A DNA stretch of 64,000 nt from Pseudonocardia endophytica. GTDB taxonomy: Bacteria; Actinomycetota; Actinomycetes; Mycobacteriales; Pseudonocardiaceae. The DNA is taken from contig NZ_SMFZ01000001.1 of assembly GCF_004339565.1 (NCBI RefSeq), positions 3,348,001 through 3,412,000 of the forward strand. Reading direction: 5' to 3'. The position numbers and the translations under genes were made by a program. The notes below the pieces were generated by a model that saw nothing but the letters and a program-made list of their open reading frames with translations, made no database searches and had not been told where the DNA came from. Below, piece by piece: positions 1 through 7,317 of the stretch (position 1 is its first letter; each line of letters opens with the position of its first letter).

Positions 1-82
1 CGAGGGGCTGCAGCACCACCTGTTCCTGGGACGCGTACCGCTGGACCGATCGGCGGTCGCGGTGAACGGAGGTGGTCGGTGA
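1..82 (+). CDS. C-terminal end of an unidentified protein (partial)
   Basis: Frame 2 stays open from the window edge to a TGA at 80-82 and gives a 26-residue tail. The stop overlaps the GTG-ATG start of the next gene, an arrangement typical of translational coupling, and a GGAGG sits at 69-73 inside this reading frame. The tail has no recognisable motif, so the function is unknown. That it is a real gene end rests only on the overlap and the shared strand. Confidence 0.45.
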   Translation, partial: EGLQHHLFLGRVPLDRSAVAVNGGGR

Positions 83-435
83 TGACCCTGCTGATCGTCC
101 TGTCGGTCCTCGCGGTCGTCGCGCTGATCGCCGGGCTGGCGTTCTACCTGTTCTGGGTCGGCACCCTGCTGACCCGGGTGGCCACCAACCTGGAGGAGTG
201 CTCCGAATCCGTGCGACGGATCGACTCCGACGCGGAGGCGATCCAGCCCGGCCTCGAGCACATCAACCGCTCCGGCGGCACCGTCGCCGGCGCGCTACCA
301 CTGCTCTACGGCTTCGCCGAGAACATCGTGGGCAGCGTGACCCCTGCGCCGCCGCGGCCCTCCGTGGCCGTCCCGGCATCGGGCCGCCGCCGCTCCCGAC
401 TCGCCGAAGCCGTGGGCTACCGGCCCAGCGGCTGA
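79..435 (+). CDS. Small single-pass membrane protein of unknown function
   Basis: The 118-residue product begins with one strongly hydrophobic helix at about residues 2-30 (LLIVLSVLAVVALIAG), followed by a soluble tail with a hydrophilic helix and a basic Pro/Arg-rich end. The start is GTG at 79 with an immediate in-frame ATG at 82; the GGAGG at 69-73 serves either. It overlaps the stop of the upstream partial gene, so the two are probably one transcript. It is followed by a very strong hairpin at 473-510. I do not recognise the family, and only its membrane anchoring is supported. Confidence 0.7.
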   Translation: MMTLLIVLSVLAVVALIAGLAFYLFWVGTLLTRVATNLEECSESVRRIDSDAEAIQPGLEHINRSGGTVAGALPLLYGFAENIVGSVTPAPPRPSVAVPASGRRRSRLAEAVGYRPSG

Positions 436-472
436 TCGGTCGCACCCCCTCCGACCGCATCACCGCCGGGTG

Positions 473-510
473 AGCGGCGCCGGCCCCGGATCCCCGGGGC
501 CGGCGCCGCT
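473..510. terminator. Perfect 17-bp stem hairpin, bidirectional terminator
   Basis: Positions 473-489 and 494-510 are exact reverse complements around a 4-base loop (ATCC). The hairpin lies between the end of the 79-435 gene and the end of the convergent gene at 534, where a shared terminator is expected. There is no U-tract, which is common in high-GC actinobacteria. Confidence 0.8.
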
Positions 511-533
511 GCCGCGTACGGAGGACGTGCCGG

Positions 534-956
534 TCAGTTGCCGTGCGGCGGCAGCGGGGCGGTGCTCGGTGCGTCGGAGTAGGCGCCGATCCACTCGTCC
601 CGCCATGACGCGTCGAACCGCTCGTCGTTGCAGTGCGGCTCGTACATCCCGACGAGCTCCTCGGCGATCATCCTCCGGTGCCCGGGCCCCCCACCGGGCA
701 CCTCCAAGGTCGCGATGTGCAGGTTCCACTTGGAACCGGCCCGCTTGACCCAGCAGGGACTGCTCCGGTGCCGGAACGGGAGCCCCTCGGTCGCGAGGTC
801 GTCGCAGTACCCGACGTAGATCACCGCGAACCGGTCGCGATCCGGGTCGGGCTTGTAGAGGATGGCGTAGACCGCCGGCGCGGCGGGCGGGGTCCAGCCA
901 CCGAGCAACCGGGGGCCGGAGAACGCGTATCCGGCCAGCGACCCGAGGCGGATCAC
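534..956 (-). CDS. Small GIY-YIG-like domain protein
   Basis: The 140-residue protein has the outline of a GIY-YIG nuclease fold: VYAILY near residue 28 for the GIY strand, IYVGYCDDL about 18 residues later for the YIG strand, Arg/His-rich FRHRSS after it, and an EELVGMYEPHCN segment like the conserved Glu-x-x-Leu-Ile-x-x-Tyr-Lys-Pro-x-x-Asn end of the domain. No other domain fits in the length. The GTG start at 956 overlaps the TGA of the upstream gene (953-955), so translation is probably coupled. Nuclease activity is not shown; the catalytic Arg and Tyr cannot be assigned with certainty. The alternative is a non-catalytic relative. Confidence 0.65.
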   Translation of the reverse strand: MIRLGSLAGYAFSGPRLLGGWTPPAAPAVYAILYKPDPDRDRFAVIYVGYCDDLATEGLPFRHRSSPCWVKRAGSKWNLHIATLEVPGGGPGHRRMIAEELVGMYEPHCNDERFDASWRDEWIGAYSDAPSTAPLPPHGN

Positions 957-1249
957 GGCACGACGTCCGGATCGGCGTCCGCCTCTTCGCTGATCGCGTC
1001 CACCCGCACGATCGGGAAGCCGGGCAGGCCGGCCTCCTCCACCACCTCGGCGAACACCACCCGACCGCGCCCGACCGCCTCCGGCTCGGTGTCCGCGTCG
1101 ACCACGATCTGCGCCCCGTAGCCCGGGGTGCCGATGCCGCTGGCCACCCCCTGGTGCACGGCGACGGCATCGGCCAGCCGCAGCACCTCGTCGTGGGTGA
1201 TCGTCCGGTCACCCTCGGCATGCACGCTCACGCTCCAGCGCACGCTCAC
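953..1249 (-). CDS. Conserved-looking small protein of unknown function
   Basis: A 98-residue soluble protein starts at GTG 1249 with a GAGGGG ribosome site just upstream. The frame is also open further upstream, but that part lies antisense-like across the CoxE gene and reads as low-complexity shadow. The sequence is acidic, alternates strands and helices, and has no Cys clusters or membrane segment. It lies 26 bases downstream of the CoxE-like gene and overlaps the GIY-YIG-like gene, so these belong to the end of the same minus-strand transcript. I do not recognise the family. Confidence 0.65.
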   Translation of the reverse strand: MSVRWSVSVHAEGDRTITHDEVLRLADAVAVHQGVASGIGTPGYGAQIVVDADTEPEAVGRGRVVFAEVVEEAGLPGFPIVRVDAISEEADADPDVVP

Positions 1250-1275
1250 CCCTCGTTCCTCGTGCCGATCCCGGC

Positions 1276-2421
1276 TCAGCGCAGCGTCGGCAGCAGTCCG
1301 GCCAGCCGTTCCAGGCTGTCCAGATCGTGACCGGACAGCACCACGTCCACGTGTGGTTCCGCCACCATCATGCCCACCGGCTGCGGTTCCCGCCGCCCGT
1401 GCCCGCCGGCGTGCGGGCTGACCCAGACGACCCGGTGGCAGAGCCGGGACAGGCGCTGCATCGCCGACTCCAGCACGTCGGGCGACCCCCGGTCGTGCCC
1501 GTCCGAGCAGATGACCACGACCGCACCGCGGGCGGCCCCGCGCCGGCCGTGGCGCCGGACGAACTCGTCCAGCGAGTCCCCGATCCGCGTGCCGCCCTCC
1601 CAGTCGACCACCCGCTCCGCGGCCCGCCGCAACGCGTCGTCCGGGCGCCGGGTGCGCAACGGGTCGGACAGGTGCGTGAGGCGGGTGCCGAAGCAGTACA
1701 CCTCCACCCGGAACAGCGAGCGGGAGGCCCGCTGGGTGGTGTGCGCGAACTGCAGCAGCGCGCGCGAGTAGTCGGCCATCGAGCCCGAGATGTCCAGGAT
1801 CAGCACGAGCGGCCGCATCCGCATCCGGCGCCGTCGCCAGGCGAGCTCCACCGGCACGCCGTGCGAGCGCAGGCTCCGACGCAACGTCGCCCGCATGTGC
1901 GGCACGGGACCGGACCGCGCCGGGCGGGTCCGGCGGGTCCGCCGTCGCGGCGGGGACAGCCGGATCGTGGCCATGATCCGGCGCAGTGCGGCGAGCTCGT
2001 CGTCGGAGCACGCGGCGAAGGACCGGGAGCGCAGCAGATCCACATTGGACGCGACCAGCCCGAGCCTGCCCGCCTCGTCCTCCTCCTCGTCGTCGCCGGG
2101 CTCGGCGGCGGGGATCTCCACGGCCGACTCGGTGGCCGACTCGGTGGTCGCGTTCACCCGCACCAGCTCTTCCACCGGGTTCTGCGCGTCCAGGAAGAAC
2201 TCCGTGAACACGCGGTGGTAGAGGTCGATGTCCTCGCGGCGGCTGACGAGCGACACCCGCCCTGCCCAGTACAGGTCGACGAGGTCGGCCGGATCCAGCG
2301 TGCCGGCTGCGGCGCTGAAGGCCAGCACGTCGCCGGACCCGATCGTCATGCCCTCACCGCGCAACCGCCGGGCGAACCGCGCCAGGATCCGGACCAGGTC
2401 GGTTCCCGGGTCGGCGGTCAC
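1276..2421 (-). CDS. coxE: VWA-domain protein, CoxE family
   Basis: The 381-residue protein has a helical N-terminal half typical of CoxE, an acidic linker at about 105-120, a basic RRRTRRTRPAR stretch at 160-170, and a von Willebrand A domain starting near residue 203. The metal-ion-dependent adhesion site is visible as DISGSM (210-215), with a Thr in GGTRIGDSL and an Asp in CSDGHDRG downstream. CoxE proteins work with the MoxR ATPase CoxD to mature the molybdenum site of carbon-monoxide dehydrogenase and related hydroxylases. Its GTG start overlaps the stop of the CoxD-like gene by four bases, the usual pairing. The family call is secure; the substrate enzyme is not, because no Mo subunit is adjacent. 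Confidence 0.9.
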   Translation of the reverse strand: MTADPGTDLVRILARFARRLRGEGMTIGSGDVLAFSAAAGTLDPADLVDLYWAGRVSLVSRREDIDLYHRVFTEFFLDAQNPVEELVRVNATTESATESAVEIPAAEPGDDEEEDEAGRLGLVASNVDLLRSRSFAACSDDELAALRRIMATIRLSPPRRRTRRTRPARSGPVPHMRATLRRSLRSHGVPVELAWRRRRMRMRPLVLILDISGSMADYSRALLQFAHTTQRASRSLFRVEVYCFGTRLTHLSDPLRTRRPDDALRRAAERVVDWEGGTRIGDSLDEFVRRHGRRGAARGAVVVICSDGHDRGSPDVLESAMQRLSRLCHRVVWVSPHAGGHGRREPQPVGMMVAEPHVDVVLSGHDLDSLERLAGLLPTLR

Positions 2422-3305
2422 GTCGGGGCGGTGAGATCGTCGAGACGGGACCGGACGAACTCCTCGTCGTCGTGGTCCTTCACCACGGTGCCGAGCGTGA
2501 GCCCTGCCGCGTCCGGGTCGAGATCCTCACCGAGGAAGTTCAGCGTCCGGGCCCAGTCGATGCTCTCCGCCACACCGGGCGGCTTGGCCAGGTCCATCTC
2601 GCGCAGCCGGTTCACGGCGGTCACGACCTTGCGCGCCAGCGCCTCCGGGACACCCGGCTCGCGGACGGTGACGATCTCGACCTCGCGCTCGACCGGCGGG
2701 TAGTCCAGCCAGTGGTACAGGCACCGCCGCTTGAGCGCGTCGTGCAGCTCCCGGGTGCGGTTCGAGGTGAGCAGCACCAGCGGCGGGTCGTCGCTCCGGA
2801 TCGTCCCCACCTCGGGGATGGTCACCTGGAACTCGGCGAGCAGCTCCAGCAGGAAGGCCTCGAACTCGTCGTCGGCCCGGTCCACCTCGTCGATCAGCAG
2901 CACCGCGCGGGAGCCGGCCCGCACGGCCGACAGGAGCGGTCGCTCGACCAGGAAATCGGGCCCGAACAGGGCGGACACGACACGGTCCGGGGCCTCCGCC
3001 TCGCGGCGGGTGTCCTGCTCGGACATCGCCCGGATGTAGAGCATCTGCCGGGCGTAGTCCCACTCGTAGATGGCCTGGCCGGTGTCGATCCCCTCGTAGC
3101 ACTGCAGCCGGATGAGCGTGCGGTCGAGCACCGAGGACAGGGTCTTGGCCAGCTCGGTCTTGCCGACCCCGACCTCGCCCTCGAGCAGGATCGGGCGGTT
3201 CAACGAGAGCGCGACGTGCACGGCCGTGGCCAGGCCCCGGTCGGCCAGGTAGCCGCCGTCTCGCAACCGCTGCGTCAGGTCGGCGACCGAGGTCGGCGCC
3301 GTCAT
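2418..3305 (-). CDS. coxD: MoxR-family AAA+ ATPase, CoxD-like
   Basis: The 295-residue protein is a single AAA+ domain of MoxR type. Walker A is GEVGVGKTE at 43-51 and Walker B is AVLLIDE at about 133-140; sensor-1 Asn is in LLTSNRTRE. The length matches the family. MoxR proteins are chaperone ATPases that pair with VWA proteins; CoxD of this type is needed to build the CuSMoO2 site in aerobic CO dehydrogenases. It is translationally coupled to the CoxE-like gene and lies 42 bases downstream of the small acidic gene at 3348-3680. Context with CoxM and a LysR regulator favours CoxD over other MoxR subfamilies. Confidence 0.9.
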   Translation of the reverse strand: MTAPTSVADLTQRLRDGGYLADRGLATAVHVALSLNRPILLEGEVGVGKTELAKTLSSVLDRTLIRLQCYEGIDTGQAIYEWDYARQMLYIRAMSEQDTRREAEAPDRVVSALFGPDFLVERPLLSAVRAGSRAVLLIDEVDRADDEFEAFLLELLAEFQVTIPEVGTIRSDDPPLVLLTSNRTRELHDALKRRCLYHWLDYPPVEREVEIVTVREPGVPEALARKVVTAVNRLREMDLAKPPGVAESIDWARTLNFLGEDLDPDAAGLTLGTVVKDHDDEEFVRSRLDDLTAPT

Positions 3306-3347
3306 GCCGCGGGCCCCGTCGTCGGGCGCGACGCGGGGCGCCCGGGA

Positions 3348-3680
3348 TCAGTCATGCCGACGGTGGTCGAGTCCGCCGGACTCGGTCATCGCGCCGACGC
3401 TCACACTGTTCGGGTGCAGCTTGCCCTCGTTGCGGAGCTGTTCCCGCCACGCGGCCCGCATGTCGGTGTCGACGGGGGTGTTCGTGCCGTCCTCCCCCGC
3501 GGGCTCGTCGTGGGCCATCGCGCCGAACCCGATCGTTCGCATGTTCCGGCACACCTTGGTGCGGCTGCCGCGCAGCTGTTCCTCGACCTGCTCGCTGCTC
3601 TGCGCGTTCGCCGACCAGATCTCGCGGAGCACGCCGAGACCCTGGCCGTCACCGGCGTCGCCGCCGTCGTCGGATGCCAT
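3348..3680 (-). CDS. Small acidic protein of unknown function in the cox locus
   Basis: A 110-residue soluble protein starts at ATG 3680 behind a clear GGAGGAG site. The reading frame continues upstream through the LysR gene, but that part is antisense shadow. The N-terminus is Gly/Asp-rich and the middle is a polar helix (SSEQVEEQLRGSR); a single Cys is present. It is the first gene of the minus-strand cox-accessory transcript and diverges from the LysR gene. I recognise no family. Its place suggests an accessory role in the same system, which is inference from position alone. Confidence 0.65.
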   Translation of the reverse strand: MASDDGGDAGDGQGLGVLREIWSANAQSSEQVEEQLRGSRTKVCRNMRTIGFGAMAHDEPAGEDGTNTPVDTDMRAAWREQLRNEGKLHPNSVSVGAMTESGGLDHRRHD

Positions 3681-3756
3681 CTCCGCTCCTCCCTTTCCCG
3701 CCCTTGGGACGACAGCACATGGTCCCGCAGCCCCGCCGGGCACACCACCGGTAGAT

Positions 3757-3773
3757 AACCGATCACTTAGGTT
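3757..3773. promoter_or_regulatory. AACC-N9-GGTT dyad, possible LysR box
   Basis: In the 133-base space between the divergent acidic gene and the LysR gene an AACC half-site (3757-3760) and a GGTT half-site (3770-3773) flank nine bases. LysR regulators usually bind interrupted dyads in the divergent promoter next to their own gene. The half-sites are short, so this is a weak prediction. Confidence 0.35.
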
Positions 3774-3813
3774 TCGATGTACCCATATCTCCCGGCACGC
3801 GAGACTGATCGAC

Positions 3814-4761
3814 ATGACGTTGACGCAGCTGTCCGCGTTCGTCCTGGTGGCGCGTCTGGGATCGGTCAAGGCGGCCGCGGACGCGCTCTCGGTCAGCGAG
3901 CCCGCCGTCTCGCAGGCGATCGCGGCGCTGCGCAAGTATCTCGGTGACCCGCTGCTCACCCGCGGCGGCAGCGGCATGGTGATGACCCCCGGCGGGCAAC
4001 GCCTCCTCACGATCGCTGCGCAGGTGGTGGCTCTCGGCGCGGAGGCCGAGACGGCGGTCCGCTCGGCGAACGGCGCCCCGGAGCCGCTACGCCTGGTGGC
4101 GACGAGCTCGGCGGTCGAGTTCGTGCTCGGCCCGCTCGCGGAGGCGTTCGGCGCGCGGTCCTCGGGGCGCATCGAGGTGTCCACGGGAGTCGCCGCCACC
4201 TCCGAGATGTCGGCGCTGGTCTCCCAGCGTCTGGCCGACGTCGCGCTCGGCCCGGACCTGTCCGGCGACCGCGGTATGGGTCTGGTCAGCGAACCGATCT
4301 TCCGGGCCCAGATGGTGGTCCTCGGAGCGCCGGGGACCCGCCTGCGCGGTGCTCCGGTGGACTGGTCGTGGCTCGTGGACTCCGAGGCGACCGACCCGGG
4401 TACCGACGTCGCCCGCCTGCTGCGCGCGCTCGGGATACCGGAGTCGCGGCTGCGGGTGTTCCCCAACCAGACCGCGGCCTGGGACGCCGCCGCGGGCGGC
4501 GCCGGTGTCACGCCCGCGCTGGCGCACCTGGCCGTGCACCGGACGCGACGACGTGAGCTCGCCGTCGTCGACGTCCCGGGAACGCCCAAGGAGGTGGTCT
4601 GGCACGCCACCACCCTCACGCTGGACCGGCGGTCGGCCGCGGCCGGCTCGATGCGGCACTTCCTCAGCACGCCGGAGGCGATGAAGCTGCTCCGCTCGCC
4701 CGGTTCCGGCGTCCCGCCCTCCCGGTTCCGTCCACCGATCTACGTGACGATCTGGAACTGA
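3814..4761 (+). CDS. cutR: LysR-family transcriptional regulator, CutR-like
   Basis: The 315-residue protein has the LysR winged helix at residues 1-60 (LTQLSAFVLVARLGSVKAAADALSVSE and a following recognition helix with VSQAIAALRKYLG), then a two-lobed effector domain. Start ATG 3814 is the first one that gives a correct LysR N-terminus. It lies between the minus-strand cox accessory genes and the plus-strand CoxM gene, which starts 82 bases downstream. LysR regulators called CutR sit in this place in mycobacterial CO-dehydrogenase loci, so control of that system is likely. The name is by context and sequence type, not by close alignment. Confidence 0.8.
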   Translation: MTLTQLSAFVLVARLGSVKAAADALSVSEPAVSQAIAALRKYLGDPLLTRGGSGMVMTPGGQRLLTIAAQVVALGAEAETAVRSANGAPEPLRLVATSSAVEFVLGPLAEAFGARSSGRIEVSTGVAATSEMSALVSQRLADVALGPDLSGDRGMGLVSEPIFRAQMVVLGAPGTRLRGAPVDWSWLVDSEATDPGTDVARLLRALGIPESRLRVFPNQTAAWDAAAGGAGVTPALAHLAVHRTRRRELAVVDVPGTPKEVVWHATTLTLDRRSAAAGSMRHFLSTPEAMKLLRSPGSGVPPSRFRPPIYVTIWN

Positions 4762-4843
4762 GGCCGGCAGAGCCCGGAGGTCTTGCCGGACACCGCGACC
4801 GGGGAACACCATGGGGCTCCGCCGCGACGAGGGAGGAGGTGCC

Positions 4844-5713
4844 GTGCAGGTCCCCGCCCACTTCGAGTACCAGCGGGCCACCGACGTCGAGCACGCCGTC
4901 GCGCTGCTCACGCGCCACGGGCCGGAGTGCCGGTTGGTGGCCGGCGGGCACAGCCTGATCCCGATGATGAAGCTCCGGCTCGCCCAGCCGGAGATGCTCG
5001 TCGACATCAACGAGCTGACCGAGCTCGCCGGGATCGAGGTGCGGGACTCCGAGCTCCGGATCGGCGCGCTGACCCGGCACACGGAGCTGCTCGAGTCGCC
5101 GCTGGTCGCCGAGCACGTCCCGATGCTCGTGGACGCGGAGCGGGTGATCGCCGACCCGGTCGTGCGCAACCGGGGAACGGTCGGCGGCTCGCTCTGCCAG
5201 GCCGACCCGTCCGAGGACCTGTCCGGCGCGTTCACGGCGCTCCGCGCGACGGCCGTGATCCGCGGCGGGTCCGGCGAGCGCACGGTGCCGGTGCGTGAGT
5301 TCTTCGACGGGCCGTACCGCACCGCCGTCGGAGCGGCCGAGGTCCTGGTCGAGCTGCGGGTGCCGCTACCCCCCGGGACGGGCAGCGCCTACCTGAAGGT
5401 CAACCGACGCGCCGGGGACTGGGCCGTCGCCGCCGCGGGCGCCGTCGTCCGGCTCCGGGCCGGGACGATCGTCGACGCCGGACTGGGCCTGACCGCCGTC
5501 GGGGCACCGCAGTTCACCGCGCCGGACGCGGAGCGGTACCTCCACGGACGTGCCGCGGACCCGGCGGCGTTCGCGGAGGCCGGCCGGATCGCCGCCACCA
5601 CGTGCCGGCCGGTGGCCGACCAGCGGGGGCCGGTCGAGTACAAGCGGCACCTGGTGAGCGAGCTCGTCGCCCGGGCGCTCGACCGTGCCACCGCCCGCGC
5701 CGCGCAGAGGTGA
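4844..5713 (+). CDS. coxM: FAD-binding (medium) subunit of a carbon-monoxide-dehydrogenase-type enzyme
   Basis: The 289-residue protein is a CoxM/CutB subunit. The two FAD-pyrophosphate motifs are AGGHSL at 33-38, followed by IPMMKLRLA, and TVGGS at 112-116, followed by LCQADPSEDL; both match actinobacterial CO dehydrogenase. The C-terminal domain (about 175-289) is the CODH_C fold. An upstream ATG at 4811 exists, but GGAGGAG at about 4833-4839 points to GTG 4844, which also gives the usual MQVP-like N-terminus. CoxM passes electrons from the iron-sulfur subunit to quinone. CoxS and CoxL, which normally follow, are missing; the next gene is a convergent ankyrin protein. Confidence 0.88.
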   Translation: MQVPAHFEYQRATDVEHAVALLTRHGPECRLVAGGHSLIPMMKLRLAQPEMLVDINELTELAGIEVRDSELRIGALTRHTELLESPLVAEHVPMLVDAERVIADPVVRNRGTVGGSLCQADPSEDLSGAFTALRATAVIRGGSGERTVPVREFFDGPYRTAVGAAEVLVELRVPLPPGTGSAYLKVNRRAGDWAVAAAGAVVRLRAGTIVDAGLGLTAVGAPQFTAPDAERYLHGRAADPAAFAEAGRIAATTCRPVADQRGPVEYKRHLVSELVARALDRATARAAQR

Positions 5714-5807
5714 GAGCGACCGGGGCGACCGTGGACAGCAGCAGGCACGACGTGAGGTGGCAGGTCGCCCGCACGGGTCCGGCGCCGTGGTCGGGCACCG
5801 GGTGTGG

Positions 5808-6206
5808 TCACGCCCGCCGCCGGAGCAGGTCCGCCATGGCGTCCAGGCCGAAGAAGCGGACCGTCTCGCGCGCGGAGGGGCTGCCCTGCGACGGGTCGGC
5901 GCCGGCGTCGAGGAGCGCGCCGACGGACTCGGCGGACTGCGCGAACGTGGCCGCGGCCAGCGCGGTCTGGCCGCGGTCGTTCGTCCGGGCCGGGTCGGCG
6001 CCGCGTTCCAGCAGCGCCGCGACCGTGTCCGCGTGCCGGTGGTACGCGGCCAGGATGAGGAACGTGTCGCCCTTCGGGTCGGTCAGGTTCACCGGCACGC
6101 CGGCGTCGACGTAGGCGGCCAGCTCCCGGGTCGCCCCCTCGCGGGCGAGGTCGAACATCCGGTGCGCGAGATCGACGGCGTCCTGGTCCGGTTCCACGGC
6201 CTCCAC
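5808..6206 (-). CDS. Ankyrin-repeat protein
   Basis: The 132-residue soluble protein consists of about three ankyrin repeats: one with LAAYVDAGVPVNLTDPKGDT, a second with LILAAYHRHADTVAALLERGAD, and a third with TALAAATFAQSAESVGALLDAGAD. Small ankyrin proteins of this length mediate protein contacts; in actinobacteria they are often found beside catalases or other redox genes, but the partner cannot be read from the sequence. The start is GTG at 6206. It converges on CoxM and lies 16 bases downstream of the lipoprotein gene, so it may be the last gene of the redox operon. Confidence 0.85.
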   Translation of the reverse strand: MEAVEPDQDAVDLAHRMFDLAREGATRELAAYVDAGVPVNLTDPKGDTFLILAAYHRHADTVAALLERGADPARTNDRGQTALAAATFAQSAESVGALLDAGADPSQGSPSARETVRFFGLDAMADLLRRRA

Positions 6207-6222
6207 CGTAGGTCCCGTCCGG

Positions 6223-6789
6223 TCACGTCACCGGCTGACCGCTCGGGTTCACGATGTACCAGCCCTGCGCGGCGAACTGCTTCGGGTCGGGTTGCTGCAC
6301 GGCCTCGCCCGCGTGCCGGTAGAGCGGCGCGCCGCCGAGCGTCAGCTGCGTCCCGCCGTCGGCGCGCTTCAGCATCCCGACCGCCGCCTGCTGGACCCCG
6401 AGCAGGTCGGGCGTCTCGCCGGGCTGGACGGTGACCGGCTGCCACTGCGCCACGCAGGGTCCCTCGCAGGACGAGCGGGACGGAGCCGTCCCGTCGGCCT
6501 TCGAGCGGTAGAGCGGGTTGCCGTCCCCGTCGGTGACCATGACCGTGCCACCCGCCTTCTGGGTCGCCCAGAGCGCGAGGCCGTCGCCGCCGTGCCCGGA
6601 CATGTCCATGCCCTCCATGCCGGCCATCTCGCTGTCCGACATGGACTGCCCGTCGGCCATGGTGTGCGAGCCCGTGTGGCTCTCGGCAGCCGTCGGGGCC
6701 GGTGCCGGGGTGCCGCCGCAGCCGGCGAGCGCGGCCAGCAGCGCGGCTCCGGCGATCGCGGTACCGACGGTGCGGTGAACGCGTGTCAC
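6223..6789 (-). CDS. Met/His-rich lipoprotein with secreted-repeat (Yx(F/W)xxD-type) domains
   Basis: The 188-residue precursor has a lipoprotein signal ending LLAALAGC (Cys24). Residues 38-66 form a Met/His-rich stretch with six Met and three His, including MEGMDMSGH, of the kind that binds copper in other proteins. Two copies of the secreted-repeat motif of Lipoprotein_15 type follow: NPLYRSKADG with SSCEGPCVAQWQP after it, and APLYRHAGEA ending GWYIVNPSG. The GTG start at 6789 is fixed by GAGGAGGAG upstream. It is the last clear member of the seven-gene operon from 12171. Copper binding is inferred from composition. Confidence 0.82.
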   Translation of the reverse strand: MTRVHRTVGTAIAGAALLAALAGCGGTPAPAPTAAESHTGSHTMADGQSMSDSEMAGMEGMDMSGHGGDGLALWATQKAGGTVMVTDGDGNPLYRSKADGTAPSRSSCEGPCVAQWQPVTVQPGETPDLLGVQQAAVGMLKRADGGTQLTLGGAPLYRHAGEAVQQPDPKQFAAQGWYIVNPSGQPVT

Positions 6790-6800
6790 TGTTCTCCTCC

Positions 6801-7265
6801 TCAGGCCAGGACGATCCGGTCGCCCTGGACCGAGACCTGCCGGGGGCCCAGCGCGGTGGTGGCGGGGCCGGTGGTCGGGGCGCCGTCGGCGACGGCGAAC
6901 TTGCTGCCGTGGCACGGGCACGAGATCGACCCGTCGACCACCTCGTTGACCTTGCAGCCCGCGTGCGGGCAGGTCGCGTCGAACGCGGCGAACGTCCCCT
7001 GCGTCGGCTGGGTGACGACGACGCCCTGGTCGGCGAACACCGTCCCGCCGCCGACCGGGATGTCGGCGACGGCGGCGATCCCGGCGGGCGCGGCCTGCTG
7101 CGGGGCGGGTGCGGCGGACTGCGGGGACTGCGCAGGGGCGGGGGACGACGGTGCCGCGCTCTGCGTCCCGTACGTCGCGCAGCCCGCGGCGCAGGTCGCA
7201 CAGAGCGCACCCCCCGCAGCCAGCAGCGACCGGCGGGTCAGGGCGATGGTGTCGGTGGTGGTCAC
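6801..7265 (-). CDS. Exported Rieske [2Fe-2S] protein
   Basis: The 154-residue precursor starts at GTG 7265, preceded by GGAGGAG; a longer frame to 7313 lacks a ribosome site. Residues 9-15 are a twin-arginine motif (LTRRSLL) followed by a hydrophobic stretch and Cys-containing CAAGC, so export by Tat and perhaps lipidation are expected. An Ala/Pro/Gln-rich linker (35-62) leads to a small Rieske domain: box 1 CPHAGC (Cys99, His101, Cys104) and box 2 CPCHGS (Cys116, Cys118, His119). Cys99, His101, Cys116 and His119 are the cluster ligands. It lies between the lipoprotein and the multi-span membrane protein, which could exchange electrons with it. Confidence 0.9.
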   Translation of the reverse strand: MTTTDTIALTRRSLLAAGGALCATCAAGCATYGTQSAAPSSPAPAQSPQSAAPAPQQAAPAGIAAVADIPVGGGTVFADQGVVVTQPTQGTFAAFDATCPHAGCKVNEVVDGSISCPCHGSKFAVADGAPTTGPATTALGPRQVSVQGDRIVLA

Positions 7266-7317
7266 GTCGGAGGGACTCCTCCAGGGTCGGGTGGAACGGT
7301 CGGCCTGCGTCACGGCG

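Noticed and set aside
4811..4843. Upstream ATG start for CoxM
   Set aside because: It adds an 11-residue charged extension, and the GGAGGAG site falls inside it, right before GTG 4844.
5714..5807. Terminator between CoxM and the ankyrin gene
   Set aside because: No stem longer than a few bases could be found in the 94-base gap.
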